Shown: piece by piece, positions 6,168 through 11,958 of the stretch
Layout: the number at the start of each line of letters is the position of its first letter
How positions within the stretch are numbered: position 1 is the stretch's first letter
Source of the DNA: Patescibacteria group bacterium
GTDB lineage: Bacteria > Patescibacteriota > Patescibacteriia > Patescibacteriales > GWC2-42-12
Assembly (NCBI GenBank): GCA_018827685.1
Contig: JAHJXD010000026.1
Coordinates: forward strand, 1 to 11,958
Direction of reading: 5' to 3'
DNA: 11,958 nt
Position numbers and translations under genes: made by a program
Notes under the pieces: generated by a model
Database searches by the model: none
What the model saw: the letters and a program-made list of their open reading frames with translations, nothing else
Told to the model about the DNA's origin: nothing

Positions 6168-6830
6168 TTACTTTTTTATTTCCCTGAATATAATATCGCC
6201 GGCAAGATATAGCAAATAAAGAAAAATCGTAAAAATAAACCAATTCATAAAATAATTCATGTCTAAAAAATAAACTAAAAACACTTGTGCAAGCCAATGC
6301 GGAAAAAGAAAAACATCCCAGCTATTAAAACGATTCAATAAACCGAGCAATACCCCCAGACTTGTTATAGGAATAATCAAAGCGATAAAAAAATATGATT
6401 GTAATTTATTAAATATTTCATTAACTAAATCAGACATTAATTTTAGCAGATAATAAAAACAAACCCAGCCAAAGCTGGAATAAGTGAAAAAAACAATAAT
6501 CATCCAAGCGTTGGCCGCGCAAACCTTATCCGGCGAATCAAGCGGACAATAGTTTAGAAGATGCCTAATATCGGTAATAATATAAGCCGTATTGGGGAAA
6601 AATAACAGCCAAAAAATAAATAAAACAGCCGCCGCCATCTTTTGGCTGAACTTCACTAAGCCTGTGCGGCGCCAATACGACTTTAAAAACATATAAAACA
6701 CTAACGGCAATAAAGCTAAAAAAATATTCCAAACAACGGTAACTAATTGATAATGATTAACGGCGACGTTGCTTAAAGCCGAATAATAGTCATAAAAATG
6801 TATTATTTTATCCATAAAATAGTTAATCAC
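6168..6830 (-). CDS. DUF1361 family integral membrane protein
   Basis: A 220-residue polytopic membrane protein with about six hydrophobic segments. It carries the DUF1361 hallmarks: WNIFLALLP (34-42), LFFPNTAYIITDIRHL (76-91, equivalent to the family's FPNAPYxxTDL) and NRFNSWDVF (166-174). No biochemical function is established for the family. The start used is GTG (6828-6830), which overlaps the TGA of the upstream ATPase gene by four bases (GTGA) and suggests translational coupling. An in-frame ATG at 6815 is the alternative and would remove five residues. The gene is followed 11 bases later by the glycosyltransferase, so a role in membrane-associated glycan assembly is possible but rests only on position. 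Confidence 0.85.
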   Translation of the reverse strand: MINYFMDKIIHFYDYYSALSNVAVNHYQLVTVVWNIFLALLPLVFYMFLKSYWRRTGLVKFSQKMAAAVLFIFWLLFFPNTAYIITDIRHLLNYCPLDSPDKVCAANAWMIIVFFTYSSFGWVCFYYLLKLMSDLVNEIFNKLQSYFFIALIIPITSLGVLLGLLNRFNSWDVFLFPHWLAQVFLVYFLDMNYFMNWFIFTIFLYLLYLAGDIIFREIKK

Positions 6831-8668
6831 GGCTTTAAGATTACATCTTCATTTTCTTTTAAAATCGCGCCGGATTGATCCGCTTGATCAGAGCCTGTTT
6901 TAAAATTATCGCGCTTGGGTTCAATTTTTTTCCCTTGAAAATTAACCGGCCCGTTTTTTATCGCCTGACCCAAACCAATAGCCGGCGCGATTTTGGCGCT
7001 AGAAAAATCTTCACGAATTTCCGGATTAGTTTTAGCCGAAAAGACGGCTAATTCTGTTTTTTTAACTTCTAGTCTATCTTCTATTGCTTGCCTTTTTTCT
7101 TTTTTAACCAAACTCAAACAATTTTTACAAAAAATCGGCCTAATCCCGTCAGGCACAAAAGAAACTTGCGTTGGTTTAGCGCAACGGCTGCAAATATAAT
7201 TAAATTTATCAGTATCCGACTGTTTAAAATGTTCTGGCCTTGGTCTAACCGCGTTATTTTTATCATTATCCGGCGGGGAAAAAAAATTTGGCGCTTGTCT
7301 ATGCGCGGGCAACCGTAGAGTATCCGCTTGTTTAAAAATTTTTCTTTCCGGCATGCCTGGTCGTGTTTCGGTTCTTTCTTCCTTTTCTTCATTGTTGATA
7401 TGCCAGCGGTTAATTTTATCTTCAATTTCTAATTTTTGTTTGGCATATCTTTCGCGCGAAACTTTAATTACTTTTTCTTTATTGCCGGTTTTTTCCTCTT
7501 CGATTAAAGGCGCCAGACCTCGGGCGGAAAACGGATCGGATGAAATCCCATCAATCATTAGTTTAATATAAAATTCATATTTAGCTAAATTAACCAAATC
7601 TTCTTCGGTAAAAACCGGAGTAAATTCTTTAACCAACTCCTCAGCGTCGATCGCGCCAACCCTAAAAACAACCAAAGTGCCAACATTACCGAAAACCGCC
7701 GGCTTAACTATTTCTCCGAGCTGTTCAATATACTGGTGAGCCATTATTAAATTAAGCCGATACTTTCTGGCCTCGGATAAGATGTTGGCGAAACTGTCAG
7801 TAGTAAAATTTTGAAATTCATCAATATAAAGATAAAAATCTTTACGATTTTTTTCTAATATATCAACCCGGCTCATTACTGACAGTTGAACTTTAGTAAT
7901 CATCATAGCGCCTAGTAGCGCCGAATTATCTTCGCCAATCCGACCTTTGCTTAAATTCATGATTAAAATTTTACTTGAATCCATAATCTCTCTTAAATCG
8001 ATTGAAGATTTAACTTGGCCGACGATATTTCTTATGAGCGCGCTGGATAAAAACTGCCCGACTTTATTTTGAATCGGCGAAACCGCCTCAGAAGCGAAAT
8101 TATTGGCATAACCGGAAAATTCATTGACCCAAAAAGATTTTACCACCGGATCCTGAACTTTTTCTATAACTTTTTTTCTGAAATTTTTATCCGACAGCAT
8201 CCTGGTTATAGCCAGTAAAGTCGCTCCAGGATAATCTAAAACGGCTAAAATGGCGTTCCTTAAAATATACTCTAATCTTGGCCCCCAAGAATCTGCCCAA
8301 AGCTTTTTAAAAACCCCGATTAAGCCTGAAGCTACCAGATGCCTTAAATGCGGTTCGACTTGCTCAATTATATTAAAAGCAATCGGATAGTCCATATCAG
8401 CCGGATTGAAATAAATTACATCATTAACTCGACTTGATGGAATATGTTCAATGATTTTTTCCGCTAAATCGCCATGCGGATCAACCACCATAACGCCTTT
8501 GCCAGATCTAATATCATCAACAATCATGTTCTCTAAAATCGTTGACTTGCCCATACCTGTTTTACCAATTAAATACATATGCCGGCGGCGATCATCGGTT
8601 TTAATGCCGAATTGTCTATATTGATTGCGGAAATTTGTTTCCGCAAAAACTGTTATTTCTTCTGGCAT
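6827..8668 (-). CDS. VirD4/TraG-like membrane-translocation ATPase with C-terminal zinc ribbon
   Basis: A 613-residue P-loop ATPase of the TraG/VirD4/HerA group, which in type IV secretion systems couples ATP hydrolysis to DNA or protein export. The Walker A motif is GKTGMGKST (35-43), VVDPHGD is at 61-67, and Walker B is DFYLYIDEFQNF with Asp283-Glu284. LSEARKYRLNLIMAHQYIEQ (298-317) is the conserved sensor region of this family. The ATPase core ends near 390. A charged, proline-rich tail follows with a repeated FKQ(A/S)DT, then a zinc ribbon with Cys493, Cys496, Cys514 and Cys517. The protein has no membrane helix; the gene just upstream encodes the probable anchor. The ATG at 8668 has no Shine-Dalgarno but sits 5 bases after a TATAAT box. 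No other type IV secretion genes are visible, so the cargo is unknown. Confidence 0.88.
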   Translation of the reverse strand: MPEEITVFAETNFRNQYRQFGIKTDDRRRHMYLIGKTGMGKSTILENMIVDDIRSGKGVMVVDPHGDLAEKIIEHIPSSRVNDVIYFNPADMDYPIAFNIIEQVEPHLRHLVASGLIGVFKKLWADSWGPRLEYILRNAILAVLDYPGATLLAITRMLSDKNFRKKVIEKVQDPVVKSFWVNEFSGYANNFASEAVSPIQNKVGQFLSSALIRNIVGQVKSSIDLREIMDSSKILIMNLSKGRIGEDNSALLGAMMITKVQLSVMSRVDILEKNRKDFYLYIDEFQNFTTDSFANILSEARKYRLNLIMAHQYIEQLGEIVKPAVFGNVGTLVVFRVGAIDAEELVKEFTPVFTEEDLVNLAKYEFYIKLMIDGISSDPFSARGLAPLIEEEKTGNKEKVIKVSRERYAKQKLEIEDKINRWHINNEEKEERTETRPGMPERKIFKQADTLRLPAHRQAPNFFSPPDNDKNNAVRPRPEHFKQSDTDKFNYICSRCAKPTQVSFVPDGIRPIFCKNCLSLVKKEKRQAIEDRLEVKKTELAVFSAKTNPEIREDFSSAKIAPAIGLGQAIKNGPVNFQGKKIEPKRDNFKTGSDQADQSGAILKENEDVILKP

Positions 8669-8673
8669 AAATT

Positions 8674-8679
8674 ATTATA
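8674..8679 (-). promoter_or_regulatory. TATAAT box placed for a leaderless ATPase transcript
   Basis: On the minus strand TATAAT ends 5 bases before the ATPase ATG at 8668, at about the distance expected between a -10 box and the first transcribed base. The palindrome at 8684-8694 lies immediately upstream, within the spacer region of any such promoter. No clear -35 is seen. Confidence 0.35.
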
Positions 8680-8683
8680 TTAC

Positions 8684-8694
8684 GGGACAGTCCC
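8684..8694. repeat. GGGACAGTCCC palindrome, copy 3
   Basis: The third identical 11-bp palindrome, one base after the TAA of the anchor gene and 15 bases before the ATG of the ATPase gene. It sits at the point where the anchor and ATPase halves of a translocase are separated into two reading frames. Confidence 0.8.
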
Positions 8695-8695
8695 A

Positions 8696-10162
8696 TTACA
8701 CTACCGGCAGATTAGCCGGCGGCGAATTTTTAACTTTACCATTAAAATTATTTTTATCCGCTTTATCAATTGAAGCGAAAATATTTTCAACTTTAACGTT
8801 AAAACCAGATTCTAAATCTTTGGACGTACTTTCCACGCTTACCGGCAAGTTAGACGGCGATTCGACTTTTCTGCCCGAAACCCTCTGGAGCAAAGGCGCT
8901 TTAACCGAAGCTTCAACAGGAAAATGCCAAATTGAAGCCAGCTCTTCAGTATTAAGAATATGAGGTTTTCGGCCGCGGGCATCGCTTCTGAATTTATAAG
9001 CCATCATTAATTTATTTTTTCTAAGATTAACGCGATAATTGCCAAAAATTATCTCATAACTAACATTGGTGAAGGTGCCGCCGTCACCCTTATCCGGCTT
9101 ATAAGAATTTAAATCATTAAAATTGAATTGCTTCATATAGCCGGTAAAACCCGAACCCACCTTATTTTTATTCATCACTTCTTTTTGAGCTATATACAAA
9201 TATCTTATTTTAACGCCAAAGCCAAGTTTTCCGACTTTTTCCTGAATTTCTTCAACTTGCTTTTTTTGCCTGGGCTTTAAATTCATCATTTTAAATTGCG
9301 GCTCTTTTTCTTCTGATTTGGCGGTTTCAATATCTGCCCATAGGCTATGAATCATCTCGCTAAAAAATTCTATTAAACTAATAGTGCCGTTAATAAATTT
9401 ATCTATTAGGTTATCTGATTCGACTTTCTCGCCGATAATTTTTTTTATTTCATCCTCGCCTTTATCCGCCCAGTCATTAGCGATTGGTATAACTAAAATT
9501 TGATACCATAATTGCTCGCCCTTTTTTATGCTACCCATTAAATCCATTAGCGCGGCCATGGGATCTTTATACTGAGTTTCTGGTTCGCCCATCTGATGCT
9601 CAAAATGCTTATAAGTTTTAATCGGATAAACCGAATTCTGCGTCAGAATATATTCACCGCCAAAAATATCATATTCTTCGTCAGGAAAATTGTCTGGCAA
9701 ACCTTGGGTATAATCATTAACTTCAGTAATTTCCGCATCCGGATATTGCGAATAAATCGCCGTTTCCGCTAAATTACAATATTTTTCTGGCAGCCAAACT
9801 AAAAATTGAATATAACCGTTAATACTCACTATCTCAAAACTAAAATAAAGCTGCGACTCGCCCAGCCACCATTTTTTAAATAAATCCGGAGTACTATGCG
9901 CGCCGGCCAAATAAGCAAAAATATTTTCTACGGCCATGGGCGTTTGAGCATTGCCTCGTGGCACATCAATCGCCAATAAAACGGTTTTTTCCGAAGCGGC
10001 GTAAGCTAAGCGGATATATCTTAGCCAAACTTGGCTTACGCCATAAAGAAAAGTAATGGAAATTGGAATCAAGCCAATATAATAAAACAGCTTTACCAGT
10101 ATTTGGCCTGTGGGTAAATCTAAAAAATCCAAAATTGGCTGTAGGCTTATAACTATGTCCAT
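8696..10162 (-). CDS. Membrane-anchored partner of the VirD4-like ATPase
   Basis: A 488-residue protein with one clear membrane segment at about 22-45, followed by a large, probably cytoplasmic region. Recognisable stretches include LLAIDVPRGN (62-71), SFEIVSINGYIQFLVWLPEK (108-127) and AETAIYSQYPDAEI (132-145). I associate this type of protein with the gene preceding TraG/VirD4-like ATPases in Patescibacteria; the name DUF8128 may apply, but I cannot confirm it. The segment LNTEELASIWHFPVE (403-417) followed by SPSNLP resembles the sequence just before the ATPase domain in HerA/TraG proteins that are a single chain. The tail 441-488 is a low-complexity linker that ends in PPANLPVV, a near-repeat of SPSNLPV at 435-441. 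It probably anchors the ATPase encoded 27 bases downstream. ATG 10162 has no Shine-Dalgarno sequence. Confidence 0.75.
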   Translation of the reverse strand: MDIVISLQPILDFLDLPTGQILVKLFYYIGLIPISITFLYGVSQVWLRYIRLAYAASEKTVLLAIDVPRGNAQTPMAVENIFAYLAGAHSTPDLFKKWWLGESQLYFSFEIVSINGYIQFLVWLPEKYCNLAETAIYSQYPDAEITEVNDYTQGLPDNFPDEEYDIFGGEYILTQNSVYPIKTYKHFEHQMGEPETQYKDPMAALMDLMGSIKKGEQLWYQILVIPIANDWADKGEDEIKKIIGEKVESDNLIDKFINGTISLIEFFSEMIHSLWADIETAKSEEKEPQFKMMNLKPRQKKQVEEIQEKVGKLGFGVKIRYLYIAQKEVMNKNKVGSGFTGYMKQFNFNDLNSYKPDKGDGGTFTNVSYEIIFGNYRVNLRKNKLMMAYKFRSDARGRKPHILNTEELASIWHFPVEASVKAPLLQRVSGRKVESPSNLPVSVESTSKDLESGFNVKVENIFASIDKADKNNFNGKVKNSPPANLPVV

Positions 10163-10168
10163 AGAAAA

Positions 10169-10184
10169 AGTTAATTGATTAACT
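10169..10184. promoter_or_regulatory. Palindrome in the leader of the anchor gene
   Basis: AGTTAAT-TG-ATTAACT is a perfect inverted repeat 6 bases upstream of the anchor-gene ATG. On the minus strand it runs into a short U stretch (ACTTTTTC), so it could be a weak attenuator hairpin. Alternatively it is an operator just downstream of the predicted transcription start. Confidence 0.4.
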
Positions 10185-10195
10185 AACTTTATTTT

Positions 10196-10201
10196 ATCAT
10201 A
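10196..10201 (-). promoter_or_regulatory. Candidate -10 box for the minus-strand operon
   Basis: TATGAT on the minus strand, 33 bases before the anchor-gene ATG. It is embedded in AATATGATAAA, which also occurs on the + strand at 10273-10283. The sequence 17 bases upstream (TAATTT) is a poor -35 but lies inside the palindrome at 10212-10230. Confidence 0.35.
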
Positions 10202-10211
10202 TTTATCTTAA

Positions 10212-10230
10212 TTCTGCCAAATTAGCAGAA
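10212..10230. promoter_or_regulatory. Operator-like palindrome TTCTGC-N7-GCAGAA
   Basis: Six-base arms TTCTGC and GCAGAA flank seven bases whose inner AA/TT also pair, giving a 19-bp dyad with a single mismatched pair. No T-run follows on either strand, which argues against a terminator. It covers the expected -35 position of the minus-strand promoter in the divergent region. Confidence 0.45.
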
Positions 10231-10261
10231 GAAAAATTGCTTTTGTTTGCGCTGTATGGCA

Positions 10262-10290
10262 TTGCTGGTTAAAATATGATAAAGTATAAA
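10262..10290 (+). promoter_or_regulatory. Candidate promoter of the small conserved gene
   Basis: TTGCTG (10262-10267) and TATAAA (10285-10290) are separated by 17 bases, the optimal spacing, with a start predicted near 10297. A competing -10, TATGAT, lies at 10275-10280. The -35 matches the consensus only in its first three bases. Confidence 0.35.
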
Positions 10291-10322
10291 CGTTAACTAA
10301 TTTATCAGCATTAAACAACATT

Positions 10323-10643
10323 ATGACTATAGAAAAATGGCAAGAAATAGTCGGCAACATTAAAGATAATTTTCAAGTTGAAGAGAGCGGCAAAGAACAT
10401 TTTGAAGATGAGGGCGGCACGGATGTTGAATATATAGTTTTTAATGGTCCATTAGGAAGAATGAGGCTAGAATTTGTTTCTAAGCCGGTGATTTTAGATA
10501 AAAAAACTAAATATTCAAATCGCATTGGTTCAGAAACTGTAATCGATTATATTTATAGTTCTGATGAAAAATCCCATAAATTAAAAGTCTATAAATGGGA
10601 TCAGGCTTTAAATGATTGGATTAAAATGGAAGCTAAGTTTTAA
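10323..10643 (+). CDS. Small conserved hypothetical protein
   Basis: A 106-residue acidic soluble protein with no signal peptide or membrane segment. It begins MTIEKWQEIVGNIKDNF and contains EDEGGTDVEYIVFNGPLGRM followed by a probable beta-rich core (LEFVSKPVI, SETVIDYIYSS, KLKVYKWDQAL). It resembles small proteins I associate with Candidate Phyla Radiation genomes, but I know of no assigned function. The GGTDVEYIVFNGPLG stretch and the even mix of strands suggest a compact folded domain rather than a spurious frame. It is the first gene of a + strand series diverging from the translocase operon. ATG 10323 lacks a Shine-Dalgarno sequence. Confidence 0.8.
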   Translation: MTIEKWQEIVGNIKDNFQVEESGKEHFEDEGGTDVEYIVFNGPLGRMRLEFVSKPVILDKKTKYSNRIGSETVIDYIYSSDEKSHKLKVYKWDQALNDWIKMEAKF

Positions 10644-10674
10644 AAATAATGTATAAAAATTTATAGCTGAAAGA

Positions 10675-10699
10675 GCATTTGGCCACAGTCCTATTATTA
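10675..10699 (+). repeat. Leader element GCATTTGGCCRCAG, copy B
   Basis: GCATTTGGCCACAG then TC and CTATTATTA, matching copy A at 344-368. The hairpin GGC-CACA-GTC keeps the pairing of copy A (GGC-CGCA-GCC) with a G-U wobble in place of one G-C. It begins 30 bases before the ATG of the next gene. Confidence 0.45.
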
Positions 10700-10704
10700 A
10701 ATTT

Positions 10705-11118
10705 ATGCTAAAAAAACAAAAAATTTTGATTTTTCTTTTATTAATTATATTTTTGCTGATTTTGTATTTAATTTTTACTTCAGAATCAGTTAAACAGACA
10801 AACAGCTTGAATCAATGGATAAAACAAGATAGTTCTGTTTTATTGGAAGCTGACTATAAACCAAAAGCCAAGGAAATTTTTACCGCTTACCAGAGTTTAA
10901 CTGAAAATAATAGTTTTACCAATAAAAATATTATGGAATTGAAAAATAAATTATTAGACTTAAAAGTGCCGGTAAAATTTAAAGAGTTGCATATACAATT
11001 TGTTTTGGCTTTAATCAAAATGGAAAATTATTTAAGCCAAAAAGATGAACAAGAAAAAAGCGATAGTTCGCAGGCAATTAATCAGTTAAAAGTTGATTAT
11101 AACTGGCTGAATAACTAA
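10705..11118 (+). CDS. Single-pass membrane-anchored hypothetical protein
   Basis: A 137-residue protein whose N-terminus is a Lys-rich stub (MLKKQK) followed by one strongly hydrophobic segment at about 7-26, which should act as an uncleaved anchor or signal. There is no lipobox cysteine. The rest is predicted to be helical and exposed outside the membrane, with LKNKLLDLKVPVKFKELHIQ followed by FVLALIKMENYL as its most structured part, and it ends NWLNN. I do not recognise the family. It follows the small conserved gene by 61 bases that include leader element B, and precedes a polytopic membrane gene by 29 bases, so all three may be cotranscribed. The start has no Shine-Dalgarno sequence. 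Confidence 0.75.
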   Translation: MLKKQKILIFLLLIIFLLILYLIFTSESVKQTNSLNQWIKQDSSVLLEADYKPKAKEIFTAYQSLTENNSFTNKNIMELKNKLLDLKVPVKFKELHIQFVLALIKMENYLSQKDEQEKSDSSQAINQLKVDYNWLNN

Positions 11119-11126
11119 TTAACTAT

Positions 11127-11137
11127 GGGACAGTCCC
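11127..11137. repeat. GGGACAGTCCC palindrome, copy 4
   Basis: The fourth copy, in the 29-base gap between two + strand genes, 8 bases after one stop and 10 bases before the next ATG. It is followed by ACTATAATAA, an AT-rich run similar to the one next to copy 3. Confidence 0.8.
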
Positions 11138-11147
11138 ACTATAATAA

Positions 11148-11909
11148 ATGAAATTAAATCGTCTTTTGCCATTGCTTATACCTCTGGGGGTTTATGTTCT
11201 TGATGAAATGTATTTTTTTTATCCCAAATTAATTTATGTGGCTGCTGTTTTAATAAATTTGTTGATATTTTTTGCGGTTTGGCAGTTCTGCGCCGTAAGC
11301 CTTATTGATAAACAGTGGTGGAATTATTTAATCTTACCAGCCGTTGCATCTACCGCGGTTATGGCTTATTCGGTTTTTTTGAGCGCTCAATCAGCGATTC
11401 AATTATTATTTGTTTTAAATTTAGTGTTTTTATATTTTTATTTGCGTCATATTTATTATTATCTTCTAAAACCGAGCGCTTATGAATTTTTTAGCATAGA
11501 GAATATTTCTTCTTATGTTAGTTGGTTTAGTTTTTTTCTTGTTTCGGCCGCGATCTACGGCCTGCAGTCATTTTTGAATTTGCCGATTTTTCAGCTAGTG
11601 TTGATTATATTGGCTGCCGCGGCTTTAATTATTTATCAGATTATTTGGGTAAATAAAATTGAATTTAAAAAAGGTTTGCCATATATTTTAATTAGTTGTT
11701 TGATTTTAGTTGAATTATGCTGGGCAATTTCTTTTTTACCTTTTAATTATAATATTTCCGGACTATGTTTGGCTATTTGTTTTTATATGGTTATTGGTCT
11801 TATGAAAAATCAGCTGCTTGACAAATTGGACGCAACCAGAGTAAAAATGTATTTAATCATAGGATCGGTTAGCTTATTTTTAATATTGTTTACAGCCAAA
11901 TGGTTATAA
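11148..11909 (+). CDS. Polytopic membrane protein of unknown function
   Basis: A 253-residue, very hydrophobic protein with about eight or nine predicted membrane segments, roughly at 5-23, 28-50, 57-78, 83-107, 123-143, 147-168, 179-199, 203-219 and 234-253. Short basic or acidic loops lie between them (SLIDKQWW, KIEFKKG, LLDKLDATRVK). No transporter, enzyme or glycosyltransferase motif is visible, and I do not recognise the family. Hydrophobic residues continue to the C-terminus (LFTAKWL), so there is no soluble tail. The ATG at 11148 is 10 bases after palindrome copy 4, without a Shine-Dalgarno sequence. Possible roles such as a permease or a glycan-pathway scaffold are only guesses. Confidence 0.75.
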   Translation: MKLNRLLPLLIPLGVYVLDEMYFFYPKLIYVAAVLINLLIFFAVWQFCAVSLIDKQWWNYLILPAVASTAVMAYSVFLSAQSAIQLLFVLNLVFLYFYLRHIYYYLLKPSAYEFFSIENISSYVSWFSFFLVSAAIYGLQSFLNLPIFQLVLIILAAAALIIYQIIWVNKIEFKKGLPYILISCLILVELCWAISFLPFNYNISGLCLAICFYMVIGLMKNQLLDKLDATRVKMYLIIGSVSLFLILFTAKWL

Positions 11910-11922
11910 ACAACATAGTGTT

Positions 11923-11958
11923 ATGAATTATATAAAAGAATTTTTTATAAAACATAAA
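11923..11958 (+). CDS. Possible start of a further gene, cut by the window edge
   Basis: An ATG 13 bases after the previous stop opens a frame reading MNYIKEFFIKHK to the last base. The Lys-rich amphipathic start would suit a membrane protein N-terminus, and the close spacing suits the operon style of the region. Twelve codons are too few to be certain it is a gene. Confidence 0.4.
   Translation, partial: MNYIKEFFIKHK

Noticed and set aside
6157..6297. 47-residue N-terminal extension of the glycosyltransferase
   Set aside because: It overlaps the DUF1361 coding end in another frame and has no family resemblance; ATG 6156 follows the upstream stop by 11 bases.
6993..7571. Several short frames on both strands in the ATPase tail region
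   Set aside because: Shadows of the low-complexity tail; the VirD4-like frame is continuous and carries the zinc-ribbon cysteines.
8579..8963. Two overlapping + strand open frames across the anchor/ATPase junction
   Set aside because: Antisense to conserved coding sequence; the composition mirrors the genes on the other strand.
10652..10665. TATAAA-AA-TTTATA as a terminator or operator
   Set aside because: AT-only dyads of this size are expected by chance here and no T-run or -35 accompanies it.
11140..11145. TATAAT as promoter of the membrane protein at 11148
   Set aside because: It ends only 2 bases before the ATG, so transcription would begin inside the gene.

Overview
The window is AT-rich DNA with short intergenic gaps and standard stop codons (TAA, TAG and TGA all end recognisable genes). 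The protein families point to a Candidate Phyla Radiation (Patescibacteria, Parcubacteria-like) genome: a sigma-region-4/HARE-HTH protein, a membrane-anchor plus VirD4-like ATPase gene pair, a DUF1361 membrane protein, and small conserved proteins of a kind I associate with that group. This is inferred from protein character. No rRNA or other marker gene is present.

Layout. Positions 1-200 hold the 3' end of murB (peptidoglycan precursor synthesis), apparently with a one-base frameshift a few codons before the end. An 11-bp palindrome and a rho-independent terminator follow. A + strand gene (387-1622) encodes a DNA-binding protein with sigma-70 region 4 and a HARE-type winged helix but no sigma region 2. 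It converges on a long minus-strand block. The junction (1623-1761) holds an inverted repeat enclosing four helically phased TCAGCG motifs.

From 10162 down to 1762 everything is on the minus strand. In transcription order it encodes: a membrane-anchored partner protein; a TraG/VirD4-type ATPase with a C-terminal zinc ribbon; a DUF1361 integral membrane protein; a processive family-2 glycosyltransferase with flanking membrane helices; an RmlC-like cupin (probable dTDP-sugar 3,5-epimerase); a HIT hydrolase; dTDP-glucose 4,6-dehydratase (rfbB); and dTDP-4-dehydrorhamnose reductase (rfbD). The last half is a dTDP-L-rhamnose/surface glycan module without rfbA. The first two genes look like a DNA- or protein-translocating membrane ATPase split into two polypeptides.

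The 160-bp divergent region 10163-10322 carries two palindromes and promoter-like boxes. To its right are three + strand genes of unknown function (a small soluble protein, a single-pass membrane-anchored protein and a polytopic membrane protein) and the first codons of a possible fourth. The most notable non-coding signals are four identical GGGACAGTCCC palindromes, all intergenic, and a second short leader element shared by two + strand genes. Shine-Dalgarno sequences are essentially absent, and two minus-strand genes have a TATAAT box placed so that their transcripts could be leaderless.
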